Assembly (NCBI RefSeq): GCF_000220395.1
Contig: NW_004086529.1
Location: 1-29,992 of the forward strand
DNA length: 29,992 bases
Reading direction: 5' to 3'
Origin: Ichthyophthirius multifiliis
Lineage: Eukaryota; Ciliophora; Oligohymenophorea; Hymenostomatida
The notes beneath the pieces were generated by a model. The model did not search any database and was not told the DNA's origin. It worked only from the letters and a program-made list of their open reading frames with translations. A program made the position numbers and the translations under genes. The first letter of the stretch is position 1, and each line of letters starts with the position of its first letter. Shown piece after piece: positions 1 to 11,090 of this stretch.

Positions 1-1001
1 AAATTAATATGTAGATGCATAAGACATGCTAATAATGTAATGCGTCTGTCTACATGTAAAATGCTATTTCGTGTAATACATGTAATGCAGGATATTATAT
101 AAACACAAGGAGTAATTTATGTGAAAAATGTGATGATAATTGTCAAACATGTGAAAATGGAATAGTAAATAATTAATGTATTACCTGTAATAATAATTAA
201 GTTCTTTTATAAACTAAAATATGCGCCGATAATTGCGATAATAAATAATTTGAGGATTAAAATAAAAATTGTTAGTAATGTGATCCTACGTGTCTTACTT
301 GCTCGAATCCTAATACGTGTGATACTTGTGAAGAAGGATCATATTTAAAAAGAAGTACATAAAAATGCGAATTATGTGACTTAAATTGTAAAACATTTAT
401 AGAAAAGGGCAAATGTGTATCTTGTAAATAAAATTTTTTTTTAACCCAAGATTAATAATGTAAACTAGAATGTGATTAATCTTTTTTTCCAGATTCTTAA
501 GGAAATTGTTAACCATGTGATTCTAATTGTTTAAAATTTAATTAGGGACTCTATTTATTTAATGGATTTTGTAGTAATGAAATTTATTGCTAAGAGAATA
601 CTTACTTAGACCAAAATGAGTGCAAAACAGAATGTCCTTAAAATAAATTTAAAAATGTAGAGACTAATACATGCGATCCTTGCCATTCCTAGTGCAAAAG
701 ATGCACGGAAGGAGGCATTATTAAATGCTTGGAGTGCGAAAATGAATTTGTTTTGAATGAAAATGGTAAATGTGAGAATTAAATATAAGAAATAAATGCG
801 ACTACTAGTAAGATGATGTTTAAAGTATATATCGTGGTTACTATATATATATTAATCGCGTGTATAATATGCTATTTTTTAGATTATAAATCCTATTATA
901 GAAATAGGAAAGCGAAAAATTTAAAAGAATAAGAATGTAAAACAAAAAATAGCAAAATCTTAAATGGAACCCGTAAAAGACCATATCGCGGTATAAAATG
1001 A
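1..1001 (+). pseudogene. Cys-rich furin-like repeat membrane protein, copy A (3' part, decayed)
   Basis: This is the 3' part of the same gene family as copies B (4822-9024) and C (25756 onward); its 5' part lies outside the window. With TAA/TAG as Gln the frame is open from about base 60 to a TGA at 999-1001. It encodes CxxC repeats, then the conserved membrane span (around 815-890) and the start of the basic cytoplasmic part. From about 63 to 940 it is nearly identical to copy B, with two in-frame losses of 9 and 18 bp near 530-550 and one repeat Cys changed to Phe near 395. An extra base around 945-960, relative to copy C, moves the frame so that it ends at 1001. Homologous sequence continues to about 1395 but is no longer in frame. 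The polytopic C-terminus is absent. Likely a non-functional or shortened paralogue. Confidence 0.75.
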
Positions 1002-1395
1002 GGCAGAAAATATAAACAAAGAAAATTAAAGGTTAAGGTCTAAATCAGATATTCAAAAAGCAAATTATTAAATAGAAAAAATAGAAACAAACTCACAAAA
1101 GAATAATAATAAAATAAATAGAAATCCAAGAAAATAAAGTAATTATATAAGTTAAAGTTAAGCTTGCTGATTATAATACCTAAAATATGTCTGAATTTAA
1201 AAATTTTATCGATAAATAAATTATATAAAATAATACAAATAAGAAAAACAATACAAATGTTATTTTATATAATGATATTTAAAATGATAATAATAATGTA
1301 AAATAAGTTAATAGAATAAATATAAATGATAATTACTATTAATATGAATAGAAATTATATTTTACAATTATTGCGAATGAATTTTTGGAAATGTA
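1002..1395 (+). pseudogene. Out-of-frame remainder of copy A (cytoplasmic linker)
   Basis: The sequence aligns to copy C 29087-29500 (Gln/Asn/Lys-rich cytoplasmic linker) by eye at roughly 90 percent or better, with further small indels, for example near 1165-1175. It lies after the shifted stop at 1001. The match ends abruptly at about 1395, inside the codons that follow the shared motif ANEFLEMY, where an AAT/TAA repeat begins. The last 145 or so codons of the family are missing. Confidence 0.65.
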
Positions 1396-1421
1396 TTAAT
1401 AATAATAATAATAATAATAAG

Positions 1422-1453
<32 letters not shown>

Positions 1454-1460
1454 TAATAAT
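1395..1460. repeat. (AAT)n trinucleotide repeat at the break of copy A
   Basis: About 20 AAT/TAA units with a few interruptions start exactly where homology of copy A to copies B and C stops. In the ciliate code one frame would read as poly-Gln or poly-Asn, but no gene frame reaches it. It marks a truncation or repair junction. Confidence 0.85.
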
Positions 1461-1808
1461 TTTAAATAAAAATAAATAGAAATATTAATATATTTATATT
1501 TATATATATATAATTATTAATATTTGAATATATTATTAAATGTATATTTTAATTTTATTAATTTTAAATAATTGTTTAAATGAAATTATATTAATATAAA
1601 TATTTATATTTAATAAAATATATATATTTTGATTTATATTAATATTATTTTATTATTATATAAAATTATTTTTTTATTATTTTTTTATTTTATTTCAAAT
1701 AAAAAAAAGTTTAAATATAATATTTTGTTCAAGCTTTCTAAAATAAATACTAATATTAAAAAAAAATATATTTTCATAAAGCATTTATTCTAATAGTTAT
1801 TTACATTT
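1461..1808. other. A/T-rich spacer without gene
   Basis: Nearly pure A/T sequence with T and A runs. I see no protein-like frame, hairpin or RNA gene here. It separates the truncated copy A from the pentanucleotide repeat and the left edge of the 7 kb block. Confidence 0.6.
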
Positions 1809-1919
1809 ATTAAATTTAATTAAATTTAATTTAATTTAATTTAATTTAATTTAATTTAATTTAATTTAATTTATGTAATTTAATTTAATTTAATTTAATT
1901 TAATTTATTTTAATTTAAT
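1809..1919. repeat. (AATTT)n pentanucleotide microsatellite
   Basis: About twenty tandem AATTT units with one TATG interruption near 1873-1876 and slight decay at the ends. It lies just left of where similarity between the two 7 kb blocks begins (about 1960). Confidence 0.9.
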
Positions 1920-1979
1920 ATTATTTTTATTATATTTTTAAACAATCTATATATCTATTAGATACAGATTAATATGCTT

Positions 1980-4100
1980 TTTTAAAATTAAATAATAATA
2001 TTAAATCTATATTCTATTAAAATAAAAAAACAATGTATAGAAACATAAAAATATTAGAACAAAAAGTATACATATTCAGTTTTATTCATTATATTTTAAT
2101 AAAATCAGTAAAACCTACCATTAATGTTTAACTATATTAAAATCTATTAACATAATAACAAGGACTCTTTATTATTATTTAAATCTGATGAGCTCTTAAT
2201 TATATTCCTCTAATTTAAAGCAAGATAATTTATACATAAGCATAACAAATAAAAGAACTTCATCTTATTAAAGGTTTTAAAGTTTCGAATTAGAATAAAA
2301 GCAACATTAATTAATACAATTAAAAAAATACTCAATATATAATTTTAATTAATTTTTTTTTCTCTAAATTACCACTAAACATTAAAGATATTTTATCGTA
2401 TAATGAATAATTATTAAACTGTTTTTTAACTTTTTTATTTTTTTAGGACTTTCTTTTGTAGGATATCTGAAATGTGTCAATTATATGACATTTCATATAA
2501 ATAATGCATCGTATAATCAAATAAAATTTATATTCAATGTAAATTTTGTTATTGGTGCTAAAAAACGATATTGAATTATTTTCATGTTTATAAAAATTAG
2601 TTTTATATTTTATTATTAAAAAAAATAATCTTTAAATAAAATAAAGTCGCGAAATCTTTTTCGTGTTTTTTAAGAATATAAAATTCTGTTTTCTGACTTT
2701 TCTTGTTATATATTTTTAGAAAATAATTAATAGGCTTTATTAACAAATTTAAATTAAAAATTTATTGTTCTTTGTATTTTACGTTTTTTTAAAAAAATTA
2801 ATAATCTTATATATAATGTTTACTTATATGAATTAAACTCATTGCCTCAGATAATGTCGAGAAGGCTTTTTAATCAATCAAATAACTCCTTAATGTTAAG
2901 AGAATACTTAATAAAAAACCTTTTTTGATTAACATAAAGTAAGGAAAAACTTAATATAGTCAACTCACTAACAATAAAATTTTAATATAAACCATCACGA
3001 TTAAGCTGATTTTTAGTTAATAATGTATAATCAATACAAATGAATGTACTTTTTATATTTTTTTTTTAATTGTGAGTAAATTTAAATTATTTAGATCTTT
3101 TTTTTTTAATAAATATAATAATATTTAATGAGTTAAATTATTTTTTATATTTCTTTAGTCTCTTCTTGCATTTTTTATAAACTTCTATCTGATAAATATT
3201 TTCACATTTTATCAACTAAGAATAAATTTTAGATCCGTATTTAATTTATATATAAAAATATTTTATATTTATTTAGTTTAATTGGCATATCAAATAATAT
3301 TTAAAAATAAACTTTTATATATATTAATTATTGTTTAATCTGAAAAATAAGAAATAGTAAATTTTTTAATATTAAGTATTTATTTTTTTAGAAAATTATA
3401 TATAAAATCATTATTATAAGATTTTATTATAAATTATATATTTATTAAGGAAATAATTTTTATATCAATAATTTATAATATATAATTTTAACTTAAATAT
3501 TAGTATAAAAATATTTTATAAATTATTATAAATATAATATTTTTATAAATAATAATTAGTACTTTTTAAATACATATTAATTAAATATTTTTTGTATATA
3601 TTTTATAATGTAATTTATATTATATATTTATATTAAAATAAAATTAATTTTATTATTATATTTTTATTAAAAATAAAATATAATATTTTTTTTATATTTT
3701 ATATTACAAGTTAATTTTTTTTTTTTTTTTTAATATAATTCTATTTTAATATTTTATAATATTTTTATTTTTAAAAAACTTTTATCTTTCTAATTTAATT
3801 TTAATAATTATTTTTATATTGATATAATACTTTTTACAAAAATAATCATAGATAAATGCAATTCTTATTTCCATATGTAAAATTTAAATTTTATCGTTGT
3901 AATTTAATTTCTAAGCCTTTGTCTTCTTATTTATTTTCTTAATTTTTTTATAGATAACTTAGATAATCCAATAATACTTCATTTTTCTAATAAATAAATT
4001 TAAACATTTTTTTTTTTTATTTAATTCTAATTATTTATAGATAATATTTAATTATTCTTCATAATTTGCTAAAAAAATTGAAAACAATATTACCTAATTA
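1980..4100 (-). pseudogene. Decayed minus-strand gene, left copy (unknown protein)
   Basis: No long frame remains, but short minus-strand pieces are conserved at protein level between this region and 22930-25100, often with third-position differences. Examples (this copy / right copy): EVLLDYLSYLQK / DVLLDSLSYMQK with GLEIKLQ / GLEVKLQ (about 3880-3985); ANYEEQ / ANYQEQ followed by LELNK in both (about 4020-4085); LIDQKAFSTLSE / LIDKKAFQTLSE (about 2840-2880); DILQKKV / DILQNKV (about 2450-2470); DEVLLFVMLMYK / GDVLLFIMFIYK (about 2225-2260). The pieces lie in several frames and TGA codons interrupt them, so the gene looks dead. One remaining small ORF, 3846-4007 (53 codons), is part of it. 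The identity of the ancestral protein is not recognised. It lies divergent to copy B. Confidence 0.5.
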
Positions 4101-4821
4101 AATTTATTTCTTTCATAAAAAATTTAAATTTTTTTTGTGTTTATAATATTTTTTATTTATTGACAAAATTAAAAAAAAGAAGATTATATAATAATTTAAT
4201 ATAAATATGGGGAAAAAAAAAAATATATGAAATAATTTATTTTATATTCATAAAAATTATGGTATATTTAATTTACTGAAAAAAAAATATATATATATAT
4301 ATTTTTTTTTTTTTATAATATTTAATGTTTTATTATATAGAAATTATTTAATATATAAATATTTATTATAAATATTTTATTTTTTAATGTAATTTATTAA
4401 AAGTAAATAATTTTAAATAAAATGAATCAAAAATTAATGTATTTGTAAGATTAAAATTATTAATTTGAGTTTATATTTTTTTGTTTACTATTTTAAAATA
4501 TTCAAAATAATTATATTGAATACAATAAGATAATAATTGATTCTAAAAAACATATTTTATAAGTTTTTATTAAAAAATTAAATTTATATTTTATTTTTAT
4601 ATTATCATTTTAAATTGATGATATATTAATAATATATTAAATAATTACATTTAATAATATATTATAATAAATAATTTGTTACATAATAATAATAAATTAA
4701 TACTTTTTTACAAATGCATTGTTAATAATAAATATTTTGAAATAAATAAACTTCATAAAGTACAAAATAGAAAAAAGAAAGAACTAAATATTTAAAACAA
4801 AAAACTAAATAAAAAACAAAA
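4101..4821. promoter_or_regulatory. Upstream region of copy B (A/T-rich)
   Basis: About 720 bp of A/T-rich DNA precede copy B. The last 60 bp are purine-rich and lead into the ATG at 4822, as is usual for ciliate starts. The promoter of copy B must lie here or further upstream, but I see no specific element. The matching region before copy C (25101-25755) is similar but less well conserved than the coding parts. Confidence 0.4.
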
Positions 4822-7800
4822 ATGAAAAGTAAAAGTAAAAAATTAATTTTATAATTTTTGTTTTTTATTACTATAATCCATAAAATAAATACATTCTAAT
4901 ATCCATTATAAATATATCTATATTGGTACAACATTTCTGAAGAATCAGCCATAATAATAAGACCAATTAATTAAAATCCAATGTAATATTACTATTATTG
5001 TATATTAAATGACGATGGTTTTATAACAAAGTAAATAATTCTAGATCGATTGATTGAAGCAATAGACAAAAATACTTATTTAATTGAGACAAAATAAGGC
5101 CGACCAAAATTATTTATATTAAACCGTTTATAACATAATTACTAAATAATAGATTTAATAGATCTTTATAATTTGGAAAACAATGGTATATATTAAATTC
5201 TCCCTTCAAAAACTTTATTTTTTTCAACTTATGTAATAGAAATGGATAAAGTAATTAATATTTTAAAAAGCTAAAACGCAATATTCAATTCGAAATATTT
5301 TGCTTTTTATAAAACTCCTTTTTTCGATGATAATTGTGACTAAGTCCCTATTCCAACAAATGATGTTTAATAAGTGTAAGGATATTGTAGTACACACCAT
5401 ATTATTGTTTTTAAAGATAATTTTAGTTTTGACTCCGCGTTTATGATTTATAAAGGGAAAAAATACTAAATGAACTAATTTCCATACAATAAGTGCATGT
5501 ATATAATTGATATTGATAATGATATTGCCCTTACTATATAAAAATAAGGTGCATAGGTAAGTGTAGTTTTAACTTAATTAACCTTTGTTGGAGATATAGT
5601 TACTTTGAAAAATAAACTGATACTAAGCTAAAAAAAATTTATATGTCTGATATTTTCGATTTTGGAATTGGGAAAAAAATCATTTGCTTAGGGATTTCTA
5701 ATACTTGGAAATTTTACGACTTACTTACTTTTAATGAAGTATAAATGTCTCCAGATAGTTCGCCGATTTAATTCGGAGAATATTATGATATTTTGTGTTA
5801 TAAATCGGTCATTATTTTTGGAAACATTGTATACGATATATCATTTGATTAAACATCTGATTAAGTCCGTGTGATCTAAAGAAAGGATTAAAAAAATAAA
5901 TATTACACACTTCCTATAAAAGACCATAGGTATAGATAGTTATTTTTATAAGGAAAAACTTTAATTGCGGATGATGAAAATCATATAGATGATTATGTTT
6001 ACTTATATTCAATTGAAAATATACTTTGTAGAGATACTGAACATATAACTGATAATCTATAATGTGTTTAATGCAAAAATAATGAGTATTTTAAAGACGA
6101 TATATGTGTAGGTTGTCCAAAAGGGACTTTTGTTATAAATAATATATGTACTGCATGTATGGAAGGATGTATATAATGTGATAATAAAACTACTTGTATT
6201 ATATGTGATTAAGGTTATTATAAAAATAATTTGAATGAATGTAAACCTTGTAATATTAATTGTAAAGCTTGTCAAAATGATACTCCAGATATATGTACTT
6301 CTTGTAATTCACCTAAAGTTTTACAAACAAAAAGACTAAACATGTGTAGATGCTTGTGATGATAATTAATATTTAGATAATAGTCAAGTTGATATACCTA
6401 AATGTAGGGATTGCATTAATTTATGTCTTAAATGTGTAAATGCAAATTCTTGCTAACTTTGTGTAAATGGCAATTTTTTTAATACAAATACATTGAAATG
6501 TGAACCATGTGATGCTTAGTGTACTACATGTGAAAACGGTACTGATAATACTAAATGCCTGTCCTGCTCACCTCCTTTATATTACCAATAACTGGAAAAA
6601 AAATGCGTTAGGAATTGCAATTAAGGCTAATATCCGAACTCTTAAAGTGGTTTATGCGAATTTTGTGATCCGAATTGCTAAACTTGTATAGATTCAAAGA
6701 CTTCTTGTCTTACTTGTAATAATAATTAATATTTATAAACTAACTAAACTTGCAAAGATATCTGTTTACCCAAATAATATCCGGATAATGCGAGAAAATG
6801 CTAACCGTGTAATGCATCATGCTTATCATGTATTAATAATACCTCATGTTCTACATGTGCTGATGGTAATTATTTAAATCCTTTAACTTAATTTTGCTCG
6901 CCTTGCTCCGCTAACTGTAGAACTTGCGATAATAATGCTGATACTTGTACATCCTGTATTAAAGGTTAATATTTAAATACTAATACTAATACTAATAGAT
7001 GTGAACAATGTAACGCAAACTGTGTCGCGTGCGAAAATGGACCCACTAATGATTAATGTACTGAATGTTTACCTATAAATTTTCTCACTTAAGATCGAAT
7101 ATGCGTTATTGCTTGTTAATAAAATTAATATGCAGATGCATTAAGGACATGCTAATAATGTAATGCGTCCTGTCTTACATGTTAAAATGCTATTTCGTGT
7201 AATACATGTAATGCAGGATATTATATAAACACAAGGAGTAATTTATGTGAAAAATGTGATGATAATTGTCAAACATGTGAAAATGGAATAGTAAATAATT
7301 AATGTATTACCTGTAATAATAATTAAGTTCTTTTATAAACTAGAATATGCGCCGATAATTGCGATAATAAATAATTTGAGGATTAAAATAAAAATTGTTA
7401 GTAATGTGATCCTACGTGTCTTACTTGCTCGAATCCTAATACGTGTGATACTTGTGAAGAAGGATCATATTTAAAAAGAAGTACATAAAAATGCGAATTA
7501 TGTGACTTAAATTGTAAAACATGTATAGAAAAGGGCAAATGTGTATCTTGTAAATAATTTTTTTTTTTAACCTAAGATTAATAATGTAAACTAGAATGTG
7601 ATTAATCTTTTTTTTCAGATTCTTAAGGAAATTGTTAACCATGTGATTCTAATTGTTTAAATTGTAAACAATTTAATTAATGTACAGAATGTTTATAGGG
7701 ACTCTATTTATTTAATGGATTTTGTAGTAATGAAATTTATTGCTAAGAGAATACTTACTTAGACCAAAATGAGTGCAAAACAGAATGTCCTTAAAATAAA

Positions 7801-9024
7801 TTTAAAAATGTAGAGACTAATACATGCGATCCTTGCCATTCCTCGTGCAAAAGATGCACGGAAGGAGGCAATATTAAATGCTTGGAGTGCGAAAATGGAT
7901 TTGTTTTGAATGAAAATGGTAAATGTGAGAATTAAATATAAGAAATAAATGCGACTACTAGTAAGATAATGTTTAAAGTATATCTCGTGGTTACTATATA
8001 TATATTAATCGCGTGTATAATCTGCTATTTTTTAGATTATAAATCCTATTATAGAAATAGGAAAGCGAAAAATTTAAAAGAATAAGAATGTAAACCGAAA
8101 ATAGAACCCGTAAAAGACCAAATTGAAACATAAAATGTAGCAGAAAATGTAAAAAAAGAAAAATAAAGGTAAAAGTAAACGTAAAGAAGACCCAAATCAT
8201 ATATTCAAAAAACAAATTAATAATTAGAATTGATAAATATAAACTCAAAAATTAATAAAAATCCAAAAAAAAGAAGTAATTATATAAGTTAAAGTTCAGT
8301 TTCTCCAGATTAAAATATATAGAGTATGTCTGGATTTGAAAATTTTATCAGTAAATAAACTATAACAAATAGTACGAATATCAAAAACAATACAAATGAT
8401 GTTTTATTTGAAGTTATTTAAAATGAAAATAATAATATAAATAAAGTTAATAGAACAAATACCGTTCATAATTATTATTAATATGACTAGAAATTATATT
8501 TTACACTTATTGCGAATGAATTTTTGGAGATATATTTATTATTAGACTATACACGAAACTCTTTACTTAGGGCTCTACTTATATATTTTAAACAATGCTT
8601 ATTTATGCTAATTTGCTTTTATTCTTATATGATAGGATATTTTTAAATGGCAATTTTAATATTAATATGTATTATAGTTAAATAATGTTTAAAAAAAATT
8701 ATTGAAAATATTAAATTATTAAAATTTCTTAGATATATATTTTCAATGTTTATTTTTCTATCGATTTTTATAATATTCTTTATTTTATTTATATTAAAAG
8801 AGAGTAGTATTATTAATGATGGAGAAGATTAATAATGGGCAATTAGTTATTTATAAGTTTCTGTCATAGATATAATTTTGATTTAAAATATAATTTCATT
8901 ATTAAACTATTATTCGAGTGTAAGAAATTTAAAAGGATATAATGATAAATTGTAAAAATTCTTAGATTATACGTTTGTTTAAAATAATATAAAAAATAAA
9001 ATAAAATAAAAATAAAAAAAATGA
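4822..9024 (+). CDS. Cys-rich furin-like repeat polytopic membrane protein, copy B (two opposing frameshifts)
   Basis: Ciliate-code gene of about 1,400 codons from ATG 4822 to TGA 9022-9024. It begins with a hydrophobic signal peptide (start MKSKSKKLILQFLFFIT). A non-repeat ectodomain of about 390 residues follows, then CxxC / CxxxC furin-like repeats from about 6060 to 7935. A membrane span (about 7970-8040), a Gln/Lys/Asn-rich cytoplasmic linker and several hydrophobic segments (about 8590-8910) complete it. Compared with copy C it lacks one base in the A8-TTT run near 5634-5642 and has one extra base near 6340-6350. Between these points the homologous frame is the neighbouring one, and it stays free of TGA for 700 bp. 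The shifts cancel, so the start and stop frames agree. It may be a young pseudogene or a good gene with two sequence errors. The function is unknown; the family resembles ciliate furin-like repeat surface proteins. Confidence 0.75.
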
Positions 9025-10510
9025 TAAATATATTATGAATAATTTTATATAATTAGTATCAAAAATATATATTAATTTAAATAATAAATGATTTAAATAA
9101 ACAAAATTGAATATATAAAAAATAATAAAAATAATAATTTAAATTACTATTAAAATAATTATAAAATTAAAAAGAATATATAATTAAATAAAATAAAAAT
9201 AATAATTATAAAAATAATAAATATAAAATATTTATTTAATTTTATTTTACTTTTTTTTTTTTTTTTTACTAATATCAAATTAAAATTTGATAAATTATAA
9301 TTTATAAAAAAATCAAATATTAATTTTTATTAAATATTAAAGGATAATTAATTTTATTTTATTTTATTTTTTAAATTCCAAGATTTATTTAAATAAAATT
9401 AATAAGTTTATTAAAAGCTAAAGTTAAAGAAAATTAAAAAAATAATAAAAGTACAAAATTTAAATTTATATAAAATAACTAAAATATTATATTTATATAA
9501 TGGTTAAATTAAATAAAAATCAAAAATTATCTTTAAAAATTTAAATTATTTAATAAAAAAAATACTATATAGATTAAATTTCAATTAAAAAGAAAAATAA
9601 GAACTTTTATAAAATTAAATTTTATATATATATATTTATTTAAAATAAAGATAAAATGAATATATATTTTAAATAATGTATAAGCTATAATTATTAATTT
9701 AAAAAATATTATTTAATATATATTAAAAATATATTATTTAATAGAATAATTTGATTAATATTTTAAAAATAATTAATATTTGAAAGAAAATAGAGAATAT
9801 AATAAAATAAATTATAAATTATTTTTAAAAATATTAATTATAATTATTAAATTTAAAAAAAATTAATTTTTTCATATAATTCCATAAAAATAGCATGAGT
9901 GAAATTTAAAAAAAAATATTTTTTTTTGTATTTTCTTAGAAAATTAAATAAAAGGAAATTTGAAAATTAACAAAAAAAAAATATTTATTTCTTTAAAAAA
10001 TAAATATTTAACACATAAAAAAAGAATGAAAAAAATATAATCTATCAATATAACATACCTCAAAATAATCTACTTTATACATAATTTAATTTTGAAAAAT
10101 TAATCAAAAAAAGTTATACAATGATAATAGAGTCTATAATTTAATTTTATAATTGAATTTTTTATTGATGGTAAATATAATAAAGAATAGGATTAATACC
10201 ATAAAAAATTGAGTTATATTATTTAATTATAAATATATTTAGTTAGATTTTGAATAAAAAAATATTTATAAAAAAATCTATATAAAAAAAAATGTTAAAC
10301 AATAATGTAACTAATATTTATTTAAAATTTAAAGTATAATTATTAAATAAATTATAATATTGATTTATAGAAAAATTGTAAAAGTAAATGATATAAATAA
10401 TAATATTGGAGTTAAATAACAATACAAAGTAATAAAATAAGTACATATGAAAAATATTAATTAAATAAAAAAATAAATGATACAGAAATTATCAAATATA
10501 AAAAAAAAAG
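9025..10510. other. Long A/T-rich spacer after copy B
   Basis: About 1.5 kb of very A/T-rich sequence with A and T runs and short direct motifs. On either strand I find no protein-like frame, no tRNA or rRNA, and no match to the other blocks. The 3' end of copy B is presumably processed within the first part. Confidence 0.5.
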
Positions 10511-10703
10511 ATTATAAAAAATGGTTCATATACAAAATGTTTCAGTGTAGCTGCTTTTAAATTTTTTATAGATGAAATAAATGGAAATGAATTTTATGTG
10601 TATTTTTTCTATAGTAAATACTGAATTTTTCAGATTAATTAACCTTAAATATTAGATTATTAATGAAAATAGGAAATTAATTATATGATCTTTAATTTTG
10701 AAA
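10511..10703 (+). pseudogene. Threonine dehydratase 3' fragment 1 (decayed)
   Basis: This plus-strand stretch matches the coding strand of the intact threonine dehydratase (20972-22331, minus). The first part matches the codons for the region around residues 286-316 (AGALSVAALDFF and the following residues). It then jumps to the last 20 or so codons (matching NLKYQIINEQ), with about 200 bp lost in between. Several frame and base changes make it non-coding. A decayed copy of the intact gene's downstream neighbour follows at 10865-11090, in the same relative order and spacing as at the source locus. Confidence 0.75.
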
Positions 10704-10864
10704 AAAAAAAAAATTATATTTAAACAATTGAATATAATTATTATATATATAAAATTAATAAAAAATATTATATATTTGAGCTCATTTATAAAATAATAAT
10801 ATAAAATTTTATAAATTTTTTTTCATAAAAATTATTATAAACATAAATCAGTAATTTATTCAAT

Positions 10865-11090
10865 TTATTCTTAATTAAGTTTTACTATATAGTAATTTTT
10901 ATTTCATTATTTTATATTTAAATAAAAAAAGATATATATTTTGATAATCTTTTTATTATTTTTAATCATATTACCAAGATTAAAAGATTAATCCTAAATT
11001 TTATTTTTTTAATTTTATATAAATAAAATATAATTAGATTATGTATCTAAGTTTCATAGTATAAGAAATTATTAAACCTAAATCTTAAAA
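10865..11090 (-). pseudogene. Decayed copy of the 3' end of the Asn/Gln-rich gene (fragment 1)
   Basis: It aligns to 12395-12690 and to the reverse complement of about 20535-20835, which is the last two exons and last intron of the Asn/Gln-rich gene. Shared landmarks are TTATTCTTAATTAAG at one end and TTTCATAGTATAA-like sequence near the other. No frame is kept. Confidence 0.65.

Larger units (their letters stand above)
1960..9024. repeat. Segmental duplication, left block (ghost gene plus copy B)
   Basis: This block aligns with about 22918-29992 over its whole length at an offset of roughly 20.93-21.01 kb. Anchors seen by eye include 2473 against 23485, 2821 against 23821, 3900-4160 against 24880-25150, and the gene starts 4822 against 25756. 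Noncoding and decayed parts are estimated at 75-85 percent identical, and the Cys-rich coding core is close to 99 percent in places. Orientation is direct. Confidence 0.85.

Noticed and set aside
2468-2495. Hairpin TGAAATGT...ACATTTCA
   Set aside because: The matching site in the right block has several changes in the arms that do not compensate, and the region fits the decayed minus-strand gene better than an RNA element.
2853-2930. Plus-strand short ORFs starting MSRRLF in both blocks
   Set aside because: They diverge after six codons and end at different points, while the minus-strand reading of the same DNA is better conserved.
6057-6275. Minus-strand 72-codon ORF (and similar at 7436-7642, 28379-28585)
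   Set aside because: These are antisense to the Cys-rich repeats of copies B and C; their Ile/Thr-rich composition is the complement of Asn/Cys codons.
5630-6350. Programmed ribosomal frameshifting in copy B
   Set aside because: Programmed +1 shifts are known for Euplotes, which uses a different code; copy C needs no shift at the same sites, so mutation or sequence error is simpler.
7994-8248. Minus-strand standard-code ORF of 84 codons
   Set aside because: It lies inside copy B, which is clearly coding on the plus strand in the ciliate code and has a homologue in the same frame; the minus-strand frame is a by-product.
9025-10510. Hidden tRNA or small RNA gene in the long spacer
   Set aside because: No cloverleaf-like sequence, T-loop motif or G/C-richer island stands out; the spacer is uniformly A/T.
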